Shown: positions 34,872-42,564 of the stretch, one piece after another
How positions within the stretch are numbered: position 1 is the first letter of the stretch
Layout of the letters: the number at the start of each line of letters is the position of its first letter
Made by a program: the position numbers and the translations under genes
Assembly: GCA_036268405.1 (NCBI GenBank)
Contig: DATAUF010000053.1
Span: 24,377 to 88,376 of the forward strand
Reading direction: 5' to 3'
From: DASZTV01 sp036268405
GTDB lineage: Bacteria; Actinomycetota; Actinomycetes; JAFAQI01
DNA: 64,000 nt
Notes under the pieces: model-generated
Told to the model about the DNA's origin: nothing
Databases searched by the model: none
The model's input: the letters and a program-made list of their open reading frames with translations, nothing else

Positions 34872-36023
34872 GTGGCGGGAGTCCTCAGCGGTCCGTACGC
34901 CGACGACCTACCGGCGTACCGCGTCGCGCTGCGCACGTTCCTGAGCTCCCCCGATCTCGACCTGTGGCGCGGCTGCTACATCGACGACGTCGCGGAGGAG
35001 ATGCGGTTCGTCTCCGGCATGGTGCGGGTGATCTACGACGCCGACTTCGGCAAGTACGGCTTCGCGGTCGGCGCCGGCGGGCTCGGCGGAGACGTCCGGC
35101 ACTGGGCAGTGATGTACGACGAGCTCGTCGCGGCGGGCCTGCCGCTCACCGGGCAGCACAGCCTGCTCACCACCCTCGCCCAGCCGATCTCTCGCTACGC
35201 CCCCGAGCTCGCCGCGAAGTACCTGCCGGCTTTTGCGCGGGGCGACGAGTGGTGGGGCCAGGGGTTCTCGGAGCCTGAGGCCGGCAGCGACCTCGCGTCG
35301 CTGCGGTGCCGGGGCGTGCTCGACGGCGACCACTACGTGGTGTCCGGGCAGAAGCTGTGGACCAGCCATGGCGCGACCGCGTCGCACACCGTCCTGCTGT
35401 GTCGAACCGGGACGACTGAGAGCCGCCACCGAGGTCTTTCGATGCTGTTCCTGGACAACGACATGCCGGGAGTGGAGATCCGCCCGATCTACCTCGCAAG
35501 CGGGCGGGCGGAGCTGGCCGAGTGCTTCTTCGACGAGGTGCGGGTACCGGTCGATCGGCTGATCGGCGAGGCCGGCCAAGGCTGGGAAGTCGCGATGTAC
35601 CTCTTGCAGTTCGAGCGCGCCGTCTACGCCTGGCAGCGCACAGCAGTCCTGCTCGAGCGCCTCGGCGCGCTCGCGACCGCGGTGCCATCGGGCGATCTCG
35701 CCCGCCAACAGCTCGGCACGGCCTACCTGGATCTGATCGGCCTGCGCGCGCGAAGCGTCGAGACGGTTCGACGCCTCGCCGCCGGCGAGGCAGTCGGACC
35801 CGAGGCCAGCGCCGACAAGCTCCTCCTCGGTGCCGCGGAGCAGAGCGTCTACGACGCGGCACGGAGCCTGCTCGGCGAGCAGTTCGCGTTCAGCAGCGAC
35901 CCGACCCTGCGGCGTTGGGGACAGGAGTGGTGGTTCAGCCGGACGACGACCATCTACGGCGGTGCCGCCGAGGTCCAGCGCGGCATCATCGCCGACCGAG
36001 TGCTCAACCTGCCCAGGGGCTGA
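34872..36023 (+). CDS. Acyl-CoA dehydrogenase, long-type subunit
   Basis: 383-aa ACAD: GQGFSEPEAGSDLASLRCRG near residue 130, VSGQKLWTSHGATASH near 158, and a tail YGGAAEVQRGIIADRVLNLPRG. The usual TSE of the tail is AAE. It starts at a GTG one base after the short-type gene's stop and is followed after 5 bp by a third, shorter ACAD-like gene. It is probably the FAD-binding catalytic partner of the 33773 product. Confidence 0.87.
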   Translation: MAGVLSGPYADDLPAYRVALRTFLSSPDLDLWRGCYIDDVAEEMRFVSGMVRVIYDADFGKYGFAVGAGGLGGDVRHWAVMYDELVAAGLPLTGQHSLLTTLAQPISRYAPELAAKYLPAFARGDEWWGQGFSEPEAGSDLASLRCRGVLDGDHYVVSGQKLWTSHGATASHTVLLCRTGTTESRHRGLSMLFLDNDMPGVEIRPIYLASGRAELAECFFDEVRVPVDRLIGEAGQGWEVAMYLLQFERAVYAWQRTAVLLERLGALATAVPSGDLARQQLGTAYLDLIGLRARSVETVRRLAAGEAVGPEASADKLLLGAAEQSVYDAARSLLGEQFAFSSDPTLRRWGQEWWFSRTTTIYGGAAEVQRGIIADRVLNLPRG

Positions 36024-36028
36024 CGGAC

Positions 36029-36952
36029 ATGGACGCAGAACAGGTCACTCTGCTGTCGGCCTCGCTTGACGAGATGTTCGTCGACGCGGTGGGTGACGTC
36101 TCGGCTGTCCTCGCCGAGCTCGGCTGGGACGAGGTGGTGGCCGAAGACCCGGTGGTCGCAACGCGACTGCTGTTCACGGCCCACGCCCGGGCACGGGCCC
36201 GGACCACGATCCTCGACCGCCTCGTCCTCGACGCCCTCGGTGGCGACGTCCCGGCGCTCGCCTCGGCCGTGCTGTGGCCCGTGGCGAAGCCCGAAAGCAT
36301 GGTGTGCGGCATCCTCACCCACCTACCGGGCGACGATGACATCGTGGTCGCGCCGTTGACAGACGCGCACGAGACATCGCTCGCCGTGATCCGAGGTGCC
36401 GATCTCGTCACCGCGCCGCTCAAGACCTTCGACCCGACCCTCGAGTGGTTCGAGGCGACCGTCGCCGCTCCGGCCGACCTCGTCGCGACGACCAGCTGGG
36501 ACAGCGCGGTCGACGCTGCGCGTCGTGCCCTCGCGGCCGAGCTGATCGCGCTGTCCCACGAGGTGCTCCGACTGGCGGTCGCGCACACCGGCACCCGGAC
36601 CCAGTTCGGCGCGCCGATCGCCGCGTTCCAGGCCGTGCGCCATCGCCTCGCCGACAGTCGGGTCGCGATCACCGCGGCCGAGGGGCTGCTCGACGTCGCC
36701 TTCGACGACGGAGGCCCGTTGGCTGCCCGACTCGCGAAAGCACAGGCCGGTCGCGCGCATCAGCTGGTGAGCGGCCACGCCGTCCAGGTCTGCGGTGCGA
36801 TCGGTGCCACCCTCGAACACCCGCTCCATACCTTCATCGACAGAGGCGTTGTCCTCGACTCGTTGCTCGGACGATGGGACGCTCTCGTCAGCGAGCTCGG
36901 CGACCTGGTGCTGACGACGACCACGGCCATGCCGCGGTTGGTCGAGGTCTAA
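36029..36952 (+). CDS. Truncated/degenerate acyl-CoA dehydrogenase-like protein
   Basis: 307-aa protein that aligns by eye only with the C-terminal half of ACADs: TGTRTQFGAPIAAFQAVRHRLAD near residue 190 and CGAIGATLEHPLHTFIDRG near 260. The N-terminal half is Asp/Val-rich and lacks the flavin-loop signatures. It could be a non-catalytic third subunit or a structural beta subunit. It lies 5 bp after the long ACAD gene and 7 bp before the TetR gene, so all four are probably one transcript. There is no sign of frameshift; the frame is intact. Confidence 0.7.
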   Translation: MDAEQVTLLSASLDEMFVDAVGDVSAVLAELGWDEVVAEDPVVATRLLFTAHARARARTTILDRLVLDALGGDVPALASAVLWPVAKPESMVCGILTHLPGDDDIVVAPLTDAHETSLAVIRGADLVTAPLKTFDPTLEWFEATVAAPADLVATTSWDSAVDAARRALAAELIALSHEVLRLAVAHTGTRTQFGAPIAAFQAVRHRLADSRVAITAAEGLLDVAFDDGGPLAARLAKAQAGRAHQLVSGHAVQVCGAIGATLEHPLHTFIDRGVVLDSLLGRWDALVSELGDLVLTTTTAMPRLVEV

Positions 36953-36959
36953 TGAACCA

Positions 36960-37649
36960 GTGACCGCACACGCCGGCCGGGAGGCTGCAGGACGGACCCG
37001 CAGGGCGCGCGGATCGCTGTCACGCGAGGAGATCCTGTCCGCCGCGCGCGAGGTCGTCGAGCGCGACGGACTGCGGCAGCTGTCGATGCCGACACTTGCC
37101 AAGCACCTGAAGTCGGGTGTCGCCAGCATCTACTGGTACTTCAAGAGCAAGGAAGAGCTCGTCGATGCCCTGGCCGGCCTCGTGCTGCACGACATCCACC
37201 AGCAGCTGCCTCCCGCCGGCGACGGGGCGTGGGACGCCGAGCTCATCGCCTACTTCGCAGCGTTTCGCGAGCTGTTGCTGTCGCTCCCCGCATACCGGGA
37301 GATCGTTGCCTACGCACCCGGGTCGATCGCGCACTCCCGGCTCACCGGGGCCGCCCAGCGCCGGCTCGGCGAGGGTCTGCACCTGCTCACCCTCGCCGGC
37401 CTGTCCCACCAGGCCGCGACCGACGCGTTCGCTGCCTGCCTGAACTTCACCCGCGGATTCGTGACCATGGAGCAAGGTGTCACCGACGGCGACGCCGCGC
37501 AGCGTACGAACGCAGCGCCTGCGGACACCGGCTCGCTCAGCGAACGCGACCGCGATGTCGCCTATCTCAACGAGGTCGGCGAACAGCAGTTCCTGCGCGG
37601 CCTGCGACTGCTGGTCCGGGGAATCCGCGCCGAAGCCGAGGGCGGCTGA
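36960..37649 (+). CDS. TetR/AcrR family transcriptional regulator
   Basis: 229-aa TetR regulator. The HTH at about residues 22-68 ends IYWYFKSKEELVDALA, a close match to the TetR_N signature; the C-terminal half is of the TetR_C type with a long helix containing LPAYREIVAYAPG. The start is a GTG at 36960 without a clear ribosome site. It closes the 33773-37649 operon and is convergent with an ACAD pair. Likely targets are the two divergent promoters at 33727 and 39886 that share TGAATGAGATA; the ligand is probably an acyl-CoA. Confidence 0.88.
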   Translation: MTAHAGREAAGRTRRARGSLSREEILSAAREVVERDGLRQLSMPTLAKHLKSGVASIYWYFKSKEELVDALAGLVLHDIHQQLPPAGDGAWDAELIAYFAAFRELLLSLPAYREIVAYAPGSIAHSRLTGAAQRRLGEGLHLLTLAGLSHQAATDAFAACLNFTRGFVTMEQGVTDGDAAQRTNAAPADTGSLSERDRDVAYLNEVGEQQFLRGLRLLVRGIRAEAEGG

Positions 37650-37673
37650 CCCGACCGTCCATCCCCGGGCCGC

Positions 37674-38720
37674 TCACCCCAGCGCGGCTGAGCCCGCCGT
37701 GATCAACGGGTAGAGCTCGTCTGCTCCCCGCTCGATGACGACGCCTCCGAGGCGGCGCGCCCACCCGGCGTCGTCGTACTCCCGGGTCCAGGACCACAGC
37801 CTGCGGGTCAGGTGGTGAAGGACGTACTCCTGCGTCATCCCCATGGCGCCGTGCGCCTGATGCGCCGCGCGGGTGGCGACCCGCGCCGCCTCGCCGCACA
37901 GGGTCTTCGCAGCCCACACCTCGAGCGACGCGGAGCCACGCTCCCACTCGCGCGACGCGACGTCGGCGGCCATCGACGCGATCGCCGCCTGCTGCGCGAT
38001 GTGCACGAGATGCGCCTGCACCGCTTGGAACCGTGCGATCGGCCGGCCGAACTGCTGGCGCTCCTGCGTGTAGCGCACCGTGACGTCCAGGACCCGCTCG
38101 ATCGCGCCTGCCATCAGGCACACCCTCGTAAGCGCACCGCGGAGCCGCTGCGCCTCGACGTCCACGCCGACCCCAGCGGGAGCCCAGGCCGCCGGTGTGA
38201 GGCGGTCACACTCGATCGTGTCCCGCGGCTCGCCGGCGAGGTTGGTTGCCGCCGTCACCGTCAGTGAGTCGCGTGCGAGCCGGACCACGACGCCATCGAC
38301 GAGGGCGACCACATCAGTGCAGTGCCGTGCCCACGGGACGCCGCGGAGTCTGCCGGTGACCGTGGAGCCGTCCCACGACAGGTCGTCACCGCCGCGCGAC
38401 GCGACCGTCGTCAGCGGCGTGGCGGGAACCGGCAGCCCGGAGCCCGACAGCAGCCACCCGGCAAGCAACCCGGTCTCGGCGAGTGGAAGCGGCAGAGCGT
38501 GCCAGCCCGCCACCCGAAGGACCCCGAGCGCGTCGGCGGCCGAGCCGCCCTGGCCACCGCGGTCCTCCGGTACCGAGATCCCCGGCAGCCCCATCTCGCT
38601 GACCGCCGCCCACATGGGCTGCGACCAGCCGTCGCGCTCCGCCTCGGCGAGCGCGGCCGGCGTGACTACCTGACCGAACAGCTCGTCCGCCGACTGGTTG
38701 AGCAGCTCGTCGCCGCTCAC
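37674..38720 (-). CDS. Acyl-CoA dehydrogenase, short-type subunit
   Basis: 348-aa ACAD of the divergent subunit type, with ERQQFGRPIARFQAVQAHLVHIAQ near residue 227 and HGAMGMTQEYVLHHLTRRLW near 296. The start GTG at 38720 overlaps the stop of the long-type ACAD gene upstream (GTGA). The central domain is Val/Asp-rich and lacks the flavin-loop motif, as expected for the partner subunit of a heteromeric dehydrogenase. Confidence 0.82.
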   Translation of the reverse strand: MSGDELLNQSADELFGQVVTPAALAEAERDGWSQPMWAAVSEMGLPGISVPEDRGGQGGSAADALGVLRVAGWHALPLPLAETGLLAGWLLSGSGLPVPATPLTTVASRGGDDLSWDGSTVTGRLRGVPWARHCTDVVALVDGVVVRLARDSLTVTAATNLAGEPRDTIECDRLTPAAWAPAGVGVDVEAQRLRGALTRVCLMAGAIERVLDVTVRYTQERQQFGRPIARFQAVQAHLVHIAQQAAIASMAADVASREWERGSASLEVWAAKTLCGEAARVATRAAHQAHGAMGMTQEYVLHHLTRRLWSWTREYDDAGWARRLGGVVIERGADELYPLITAGSAALG

Positions 38721-39874
38721 CGGGCAAGTCCTTTCGCCGCGACCGACCGCAGGATCTCCGTCGTACCTCCGCGGATGGTGTTGGACGGCGTGGTGAGGAT
38801 CGCCTCGCACAACACCTGCTCGAACATCGATCGTGACTGCGGCGAAGGCTCGACCTCGATGAGCTCGAGGAGGCCGAGCAGCAGGTCCTGTTCGAACCGC
38901 GTGCCGAGCTCCTTCACCAGCGCCGCCTCCTGCACCGGCGAACCGCCTTCATCGATCGCCCGAGCGATCGACAACGACAAGTTGCGCAACACCCACCAGG
39001 TCGCCGTCGCACGCCCCAGGAAACGCGTGGTCTCGGCGCCGAGCGATGCCGGCACGGCTTCCCGAAGGAACAGCTCGACCACCGGGTACGTCGACAGATA
39101 CCGATCGGGACCGCCGCGCTCGAAGGCAAGCTCCGCGGTGTTCTGCGACCAGCCCTGGCCGACGTCGCCGAGAACGCGCCCGTCGGGGATGAAGACGTCG
39201 TGGAGGACGACCTCGTTGAACTCGTGCGTGCCGTCGATGAACGGGATCGGGTTGACCTGAAGCCCATCGGCATGCAGGTCGACGACGAACTGGGTCAGGC
39301 CGGCGTGGCGATCGTCGCCGTCATCGGTCCTGCACAGCGTGACCATGTAGTCGTTGCGGTGAGCGCCCGTCGTCCAGACCTTGGTGCCGTTGAGAGTCCA
39401 CCCGCCGTCGGCTCTGGTCGCCCGGGTCCGCACCGCGGCGAGGTCGCTGCCCGCATCGGGCTCACTCATTCCGATCGAGAAGCCGAGCTCGCCCGAGCAG
39501 ATGCCGGGCAGCAACGTCGCCTTCTGCTCCTCGCTGCCGAACCGGGCGATCACCGCTCCGCTCTGTCGATCCGCCACCCAGTGATGACCCACCGGTGCGC
39601 CGCGACTGAGCAGCTCCTCGGTGACCACGAACCGTTCGACGGCGGTGCGCTCACCACCGCCGTACCTCTTCGGCAGTGCCATCCCCAGCCAGCCCCGGGC
39701 ACCGAGCTTGCGGGAGAACTCGCGATCGGCGGGGGCGTTGAAGCCAAGACCGGGGCGACGCGAGCCTCGGGGTAGCTCGTGGTCGAGGAACTCGCGCACC
39801 TCGCGCTGTAGTGCCAGCTCCGACGTGGTCAGGTCGGTGGCGGGGAACCGCAGGAGCCCCTTACTCTGGACCAC
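38717..39874 (-). CDS. Acyl-CoA dehydrogenase, long-type subunit
   Basis: 385-aa ACAD with SIGMSEPDAGSDLAAVRTRA near residue 134, LNGTKVWTTGAHRNDY near 160, and a tail IRGGTTEILRSVAAKGLAR. It starts at a GTG at 39874 located 7 nt after TACCTT, so the mRNA is probably leaderless. It is the first gene of the two-gene pair with the 37674 ACAD and diverges from the SDR/MaoC operon. Confidence 0.87.
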   Translation of the reverse strand: MVQSKGLLRFPATDLTTSELALQREVREFLDHELPRGSRRPGLGFNAPADREFSRKLGARGWLGMALPKRYGGGERTAVERFVVTEELLSRGAPVGHHWVADRQSGAVIARFGSEEQKATLLPGICSGELGFSIGMSEPDAGSDLAAVRTRATRADGGWTLNGTKVWTTGAHRNDYMVTLCRTDDGDDRHAGLTQFVVDLHADGLQVNPIPFIDGTHEFNEVVLHDVFIPDGRVLGDVGQGWSQNTAELAFERGGPDRYLSTYPVVELFLREAVPASLGAETTRFLGRATATWWVLRNLSLSIARAIDEGGSPVQEAALVKELGTRFEQDLLLGLLELIEVEPSPQSRSMFEQVLCEAILTTPSNTIRGGTTEILRSVAAKGLAR

Positions 39875-39881
39875 GGCGATT

Positions 39882-39896
39882 AAGGTATCTCATTCA
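39882..39896 (-). promoter_or_regulatory. TGAATGAGATA element overlapping a leaderless -10
   Basis: Minus strand: TGAATGAGATA at 39896-39886 overlaps TACCTT (39887-39882), which is 7 nt before the GTG at 39874. It is the second copy of the 11-mer found at 33727. A bound repressor would cover the -10 of the ACAD pair and lie about 40 bp upstream of the divergent SDR gene. Confidence 0.5.
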
Positions 39897-39935
39897 GATG
39901 ATCAGCCGGATAGCCTCGGAATCGGGAGGGCGACC

Positions 39936-40835
39936 ATGAGCTTGCTCGACGGGCGCGTGGCGATTGTGACCGGGGCAGGCCGAGGGCTGGGGCGGGCGCA
40001 TGCGCTGACGCTCGCGCAGGCAGGCGCCGCTGTCGTTGTCAACGACTACGGCGCCGGGGTGGGTGGCGAGCGAGACGGCGAGTCCCCCGCGGCGTCGGTG
40101 GTCGACGAGATCTGCGTTGCCGGTGGCGTCGCCATCGCCGACGCAAGCTCGGTCGCCGAGTGGGATGCGTGCGGGCGGCTCGTCGAGCTCGCCGTCGAGA
40201 CGTTCGGTCGCCTCGACGCCGTCGTCAACAACGCCGGGATCGCCCGCGACCACATGATGACCTCGTCCACCGAACAGGACTTCGACGACACCATCGCCGT
40301 GCACCTCAAGGGCACGTTCGCGATGTGTCACCACGCGACTCGCCACTGGCGCAACCTGTCCAAGAACGGCGAAGCGGTGAGCGGACGGCTCGTCAACACG
40401 ACCTCGGGCGCGGCCATGTTCGGCAACGTCGGCCAGACCGCCTACGCATCGGCCAAGGCAGGAATCATCGCGATCACGCAGACGCTTGCGATGGAGATGC
40501 AGCGGTACGCCGTCACGGTCAATGCGATCTCTCCGGTCGCGCTGACCCGGATGACCGCGGACCTCATGACCAGTACCTCCAACGGTGGCTTCGACCCGCT
40601 CGACCCGGTCAACGCGTCCGGCCTCGTCGCCTACCTCGCCTCAACTGAGTCCGGGTGGCTGACCGGTCAGGTGTTCCGGATCGAGGGCAGCCGGATCGTA
40701 CGGATGCGGGAGTGGAGCCCGGTCGCCGACTACGCCTCGCGCAGCGGCGGGGCGGTGACCGCTGATGAGCTCGTGTCGGGGATGGCCCACCTGTACGGCG
40801 TCGCGCCGCGCGGCGTGACCACGGTGAACCGCTGA
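39936..40835 (+). CDS. SDR oxidoreductase, MFE-2-like (3R)-hydroxyacyl-CoA dehydrogenase type
   Basis: 299-aa SDR: TGAGRGLGRAHAL at residues 12-24, VVVNDYGAG near 34, NNAGI near 99, Ser in NTTSGAA near 155 and YASAK near 172. It resembles the dehydrogenase domain of peroxisomal MFE-2 and should oxidise (3R)-hydroxyacyl-CoA. GGGAGGG precedes the ATG at 39936. The MaoC-like gene starts in its stop codon (TGATG), so the two functions that are fused in eukaryotic MFE-2 are translationally coupled here. Confidence 0.86.
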   Translation: MSLLDGRVAIVTGAGRGLGRAHALTLAQAGAAVVVNDYGAGVGGERDGESPAASVVDEICVAGGVAIADASSVAEWDACGRLVELAVETFGRLDAVVNNAGIARDHMMTSSTEQDFDDTIAVHLKGTFAMCHHATRHWRNLSKNGEAVSGRLVNTTSGAAMFGNVGQTAYASAKAGIIAITQTLAMEMQRYAVTVNAISPVALTRMTADLMTSTSNGGFDPLDPVNASGLVAYLASTESGWLTGQVFRIEGSRIVRMREWSPVADYASRSGGAVTADELVSGMAHLYGVAPRGVTTVNR

Positions 40836-41326
40836 TGGCCGGGAGCCCGTCGCCGATCGACCTCGAGTCGATCGAGCCATACATGTCGGGCCAGACCTTC
40901 GACGAGGTGGTCGTCGGATCTCGATTTCGCACCGCCGGCCGGACCGTCACCGAGGCAGACCTGATCGCGTTCGTGACGCTCGCCGGGCTCACCGAACCGC
41001 TGTTCCTCGACGAGCAGGGCTCGTCGGCGGCCGGCTACCCCGGCCGGCTCGTGCCCGGCACCTTGACCTTCGCCTACGCCGAGGGCCTGCTGATGCAGAC
41101 CGGCATGATCCACAACACCGGGATCGCGTTTCTCAGCGCGAACGTCGAGGTGAAGGGTCCGGTGTTTGTCGGGGACACCCTGACCGTGGTCGTCGAGGTG
41201 ATCGAGGCACGACCGACGAAGGCCGGCGGCCGCGGGATCGTCACGACCCGGAACACGGTGGTCAAGCGGGACGGGACGGTCGTGATGACCTACCACCCGG
41301 TCCGGATGATCAAGGGTCGACAGTAA
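40835..41326 (+). CDS. MaoC-like hotdog protein lacking catalytic Asp/His
   Basis: 163-aa hotdog-fold protein of the MaoC family. The segment corresponding to the Asp-x4-His hydratase motif reads AGLTEPLFLDE near residues 50-60, without the Asp and with Phe in place of His, so hydratase activity is doubtful. A downstream VPGTLTFAYAEG segment fits the hotdog helix. It may be a structural subunit or bind CoA esters. It is coupled to the MFE-2-like SDR by TGATG and convergent with the CoA-transferase gene 3 bp away. Confidence 0.75.
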   Translation: MAGSPSPIDLESIEPYMSGQTFDEVVVGSRFRTAGRTVTEADLIAFVTLAGLTEPLFLDEQGSSAAGYPGRLVPGTLTFAYAEGLLMQTGMIHNTGIAFLSANVEVKGPVFVGDTLTVVVEVIEARPTKAGGRGIVTTRNTVVKRDGTVVMTYHPVRMIKGRQ

Positions 41327-41329
41327 GGG

Positions 41330-42511
41330 TCACGCACCCCACAGCGCCTGCAGCATCCGGCGCCGCTCGGCGCGGGTGCGCCCGCGAAGATCAGCGGTCC
41401 CGCGTTCGGTGACCACGATGTCGATGTCGTGCGACGGCGTGGTCACGGGTGCCTGAAGACGCTCGACCAAGGTCGGCTCCTCGCCGCGAAGCGTTGTCAT
41501 GACCATCACGCTGAGGCCCCGTGGACTGATCGCCGCCGCCGCGGCGTAGTCGGGCTGGCCGCCGATGCCCCCGATGGCCGAGGCACCCCCACGCTCGGCA
41601 TTCACCTGGCCGTCGTAGTCCATCTCCAGTGCGGTGTTGACCGCGACGAGCGGCCGTCCGTCGACGAGTCGCCCCGGGTGATGGGTGCGCTCGACGCCGT
41701 CCACGTGGGCCCGCCCGGATGCCCAGTCGTAGAGCACCTCGGTGCCGGTGACGTACGGCGCATAGGCCGGACCGTCCAGCAGGCCACGACGATCGAGATC
41801 GACCACCGGGTCGGTGATCAAGCCGGTGTCGACGGCGACCGGCCGGGCGATCGCGGCGTAGATCGCGGCGCCGAGCCCACCGGGACCCACCTGGACTCGT
41901 GCGCCGTCGGGGATCAACGCGACGACCCGTTCGGCCGCAGCGTGCTGGTCGTCCGTCGGCGCTACCGGAACAAGCCGCTCCGGGCGCTCAGTGCCCTCGG
42001 CGAGCACCACCACGTCGCTGCTCGGTATCGCCGGCCCGATGTCGCAGCGCGGCGCGTCCGGCCGGACGACGGCCGCGACCTTGGCTCCGGCGGCGATCGC
42101 GGCGCGCTGCCACGAGACCTCGGTGGTGAAGGCGAGTCCGCCCGAGGTCGGCGCCAGCGTGGCGAGCAGCAGGTCGACCCGCAGTGGGCCACCGAGCTGG
42201 GCGGGCATCGTCCCGAGCCGGATCGGTACGAACTCGACCTGGCCGGCATCGATGGGCTTGCGCAGCCCGAAGCCGCTGATCACCGTGCGGGAGTCGTTGC
42301 CCAGCGGGAGCGCGACCGGCGGACGGAGGAACCAACCGAGCAACAGCGAGACGTCGGGGCGTTCCCGAGCCAGGTCGAGTACAGCCGGCCACAGCTCCGC
42401 AGGCCAGCCCGCGCCGTCGCCGACACCGACCCGGCCGCCCACCGGCACGAGGTCCGAGAGCGTCGACACGTCGATGACCGTCCCGCCTTCCATCGTCTCG
42501 AAGCGACGCAT
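41330..42511 (-). CDS. Acetyl-CoA hydrolase/4-hydroxybutyrate CoA-transferase family protein
   Basis: 393-aa CoA-transferase. Key segments are the nucleotide-like Gly loop QVGPGGLGAAIYAA near residue 222, NTALEMDYDGQVNAE near 297 with the candidate catalytic Glu, and GGIGGQPDYAAAA near 320. It transfers CoA between carboxylates through a glutamyl-CoA intermediate or hydrolyses acetyl-CoA. It starts at the ATG at 42511, or at an in-frame ATG six codons later. It is divergent from the family III CoA-transferase; a GTTAAC site and a 14-bp palindrome lie between them. Confidence 0.82.
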   Translation of the reverse strand: MRRFETMEGGTVIDVSTLSDLVPVGGRVGVGDGAGWPAELWPAVLDLARERPDVSLLLGWFLRPPVALPLGNDSRTVISGFGLRKPIDAGQVEFVPIRLGTMPAQLGGPLRVDLLLATLAPTSGGLAFTTEVSWQRAAIAAGAKVAAVVRPDAPRCDIGPAIPSSDVVVLAEGTERPERLVPVAPTDDQHAAAERVVALIPDGARVQVGPGGLGAAIYAAIARPVAVDTGLITDPVVDLDRRGLLDGPAYAPYVTGTEVLYDWASGRAHVDGVERTHHPGRLVDGRPLVAVNTALEMDYDGQVNAERGGASAIGGIGGQPDYAAAAAISPRGLSVMVMTTLRGEEPTLVERLQAPVTTPSHDIDIVVTERGTADLRGRTRAERRRMLQALWGA

Positions 42512-42521
42512 TATTTGACTT

Positions 42522-42544
42522 GTTAACCTACTCTTCGCGAAGAG
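42522..42544. promoter_or_regulatory. GTTAAC site and 14-bp perfect palindrome
   Basis: GTTAAC occupies 42522-42527 and CTCTTCGCGAAGAG, a perfect palindrome, occupies 42531-42544. They sit in the 53-bp divergent gap between two CoA-transferase genes. TAACCT (42524-42529) may be the rightward -10, so the palindrome would lie at the transcription start, where a repressor could act. Confidence 0.42.
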
Positions 42545-42564
42545 GTTTCGAGAGGGAGACGACT

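Noticed and set aside
36029..36952. Pseudogene of an acyl-CoA dehydrogenase
   Set aside because: The frame is open throughout, codon usage is normal and spacing to neighbours is operon-like, so it is more likely a functional divergent subunit.
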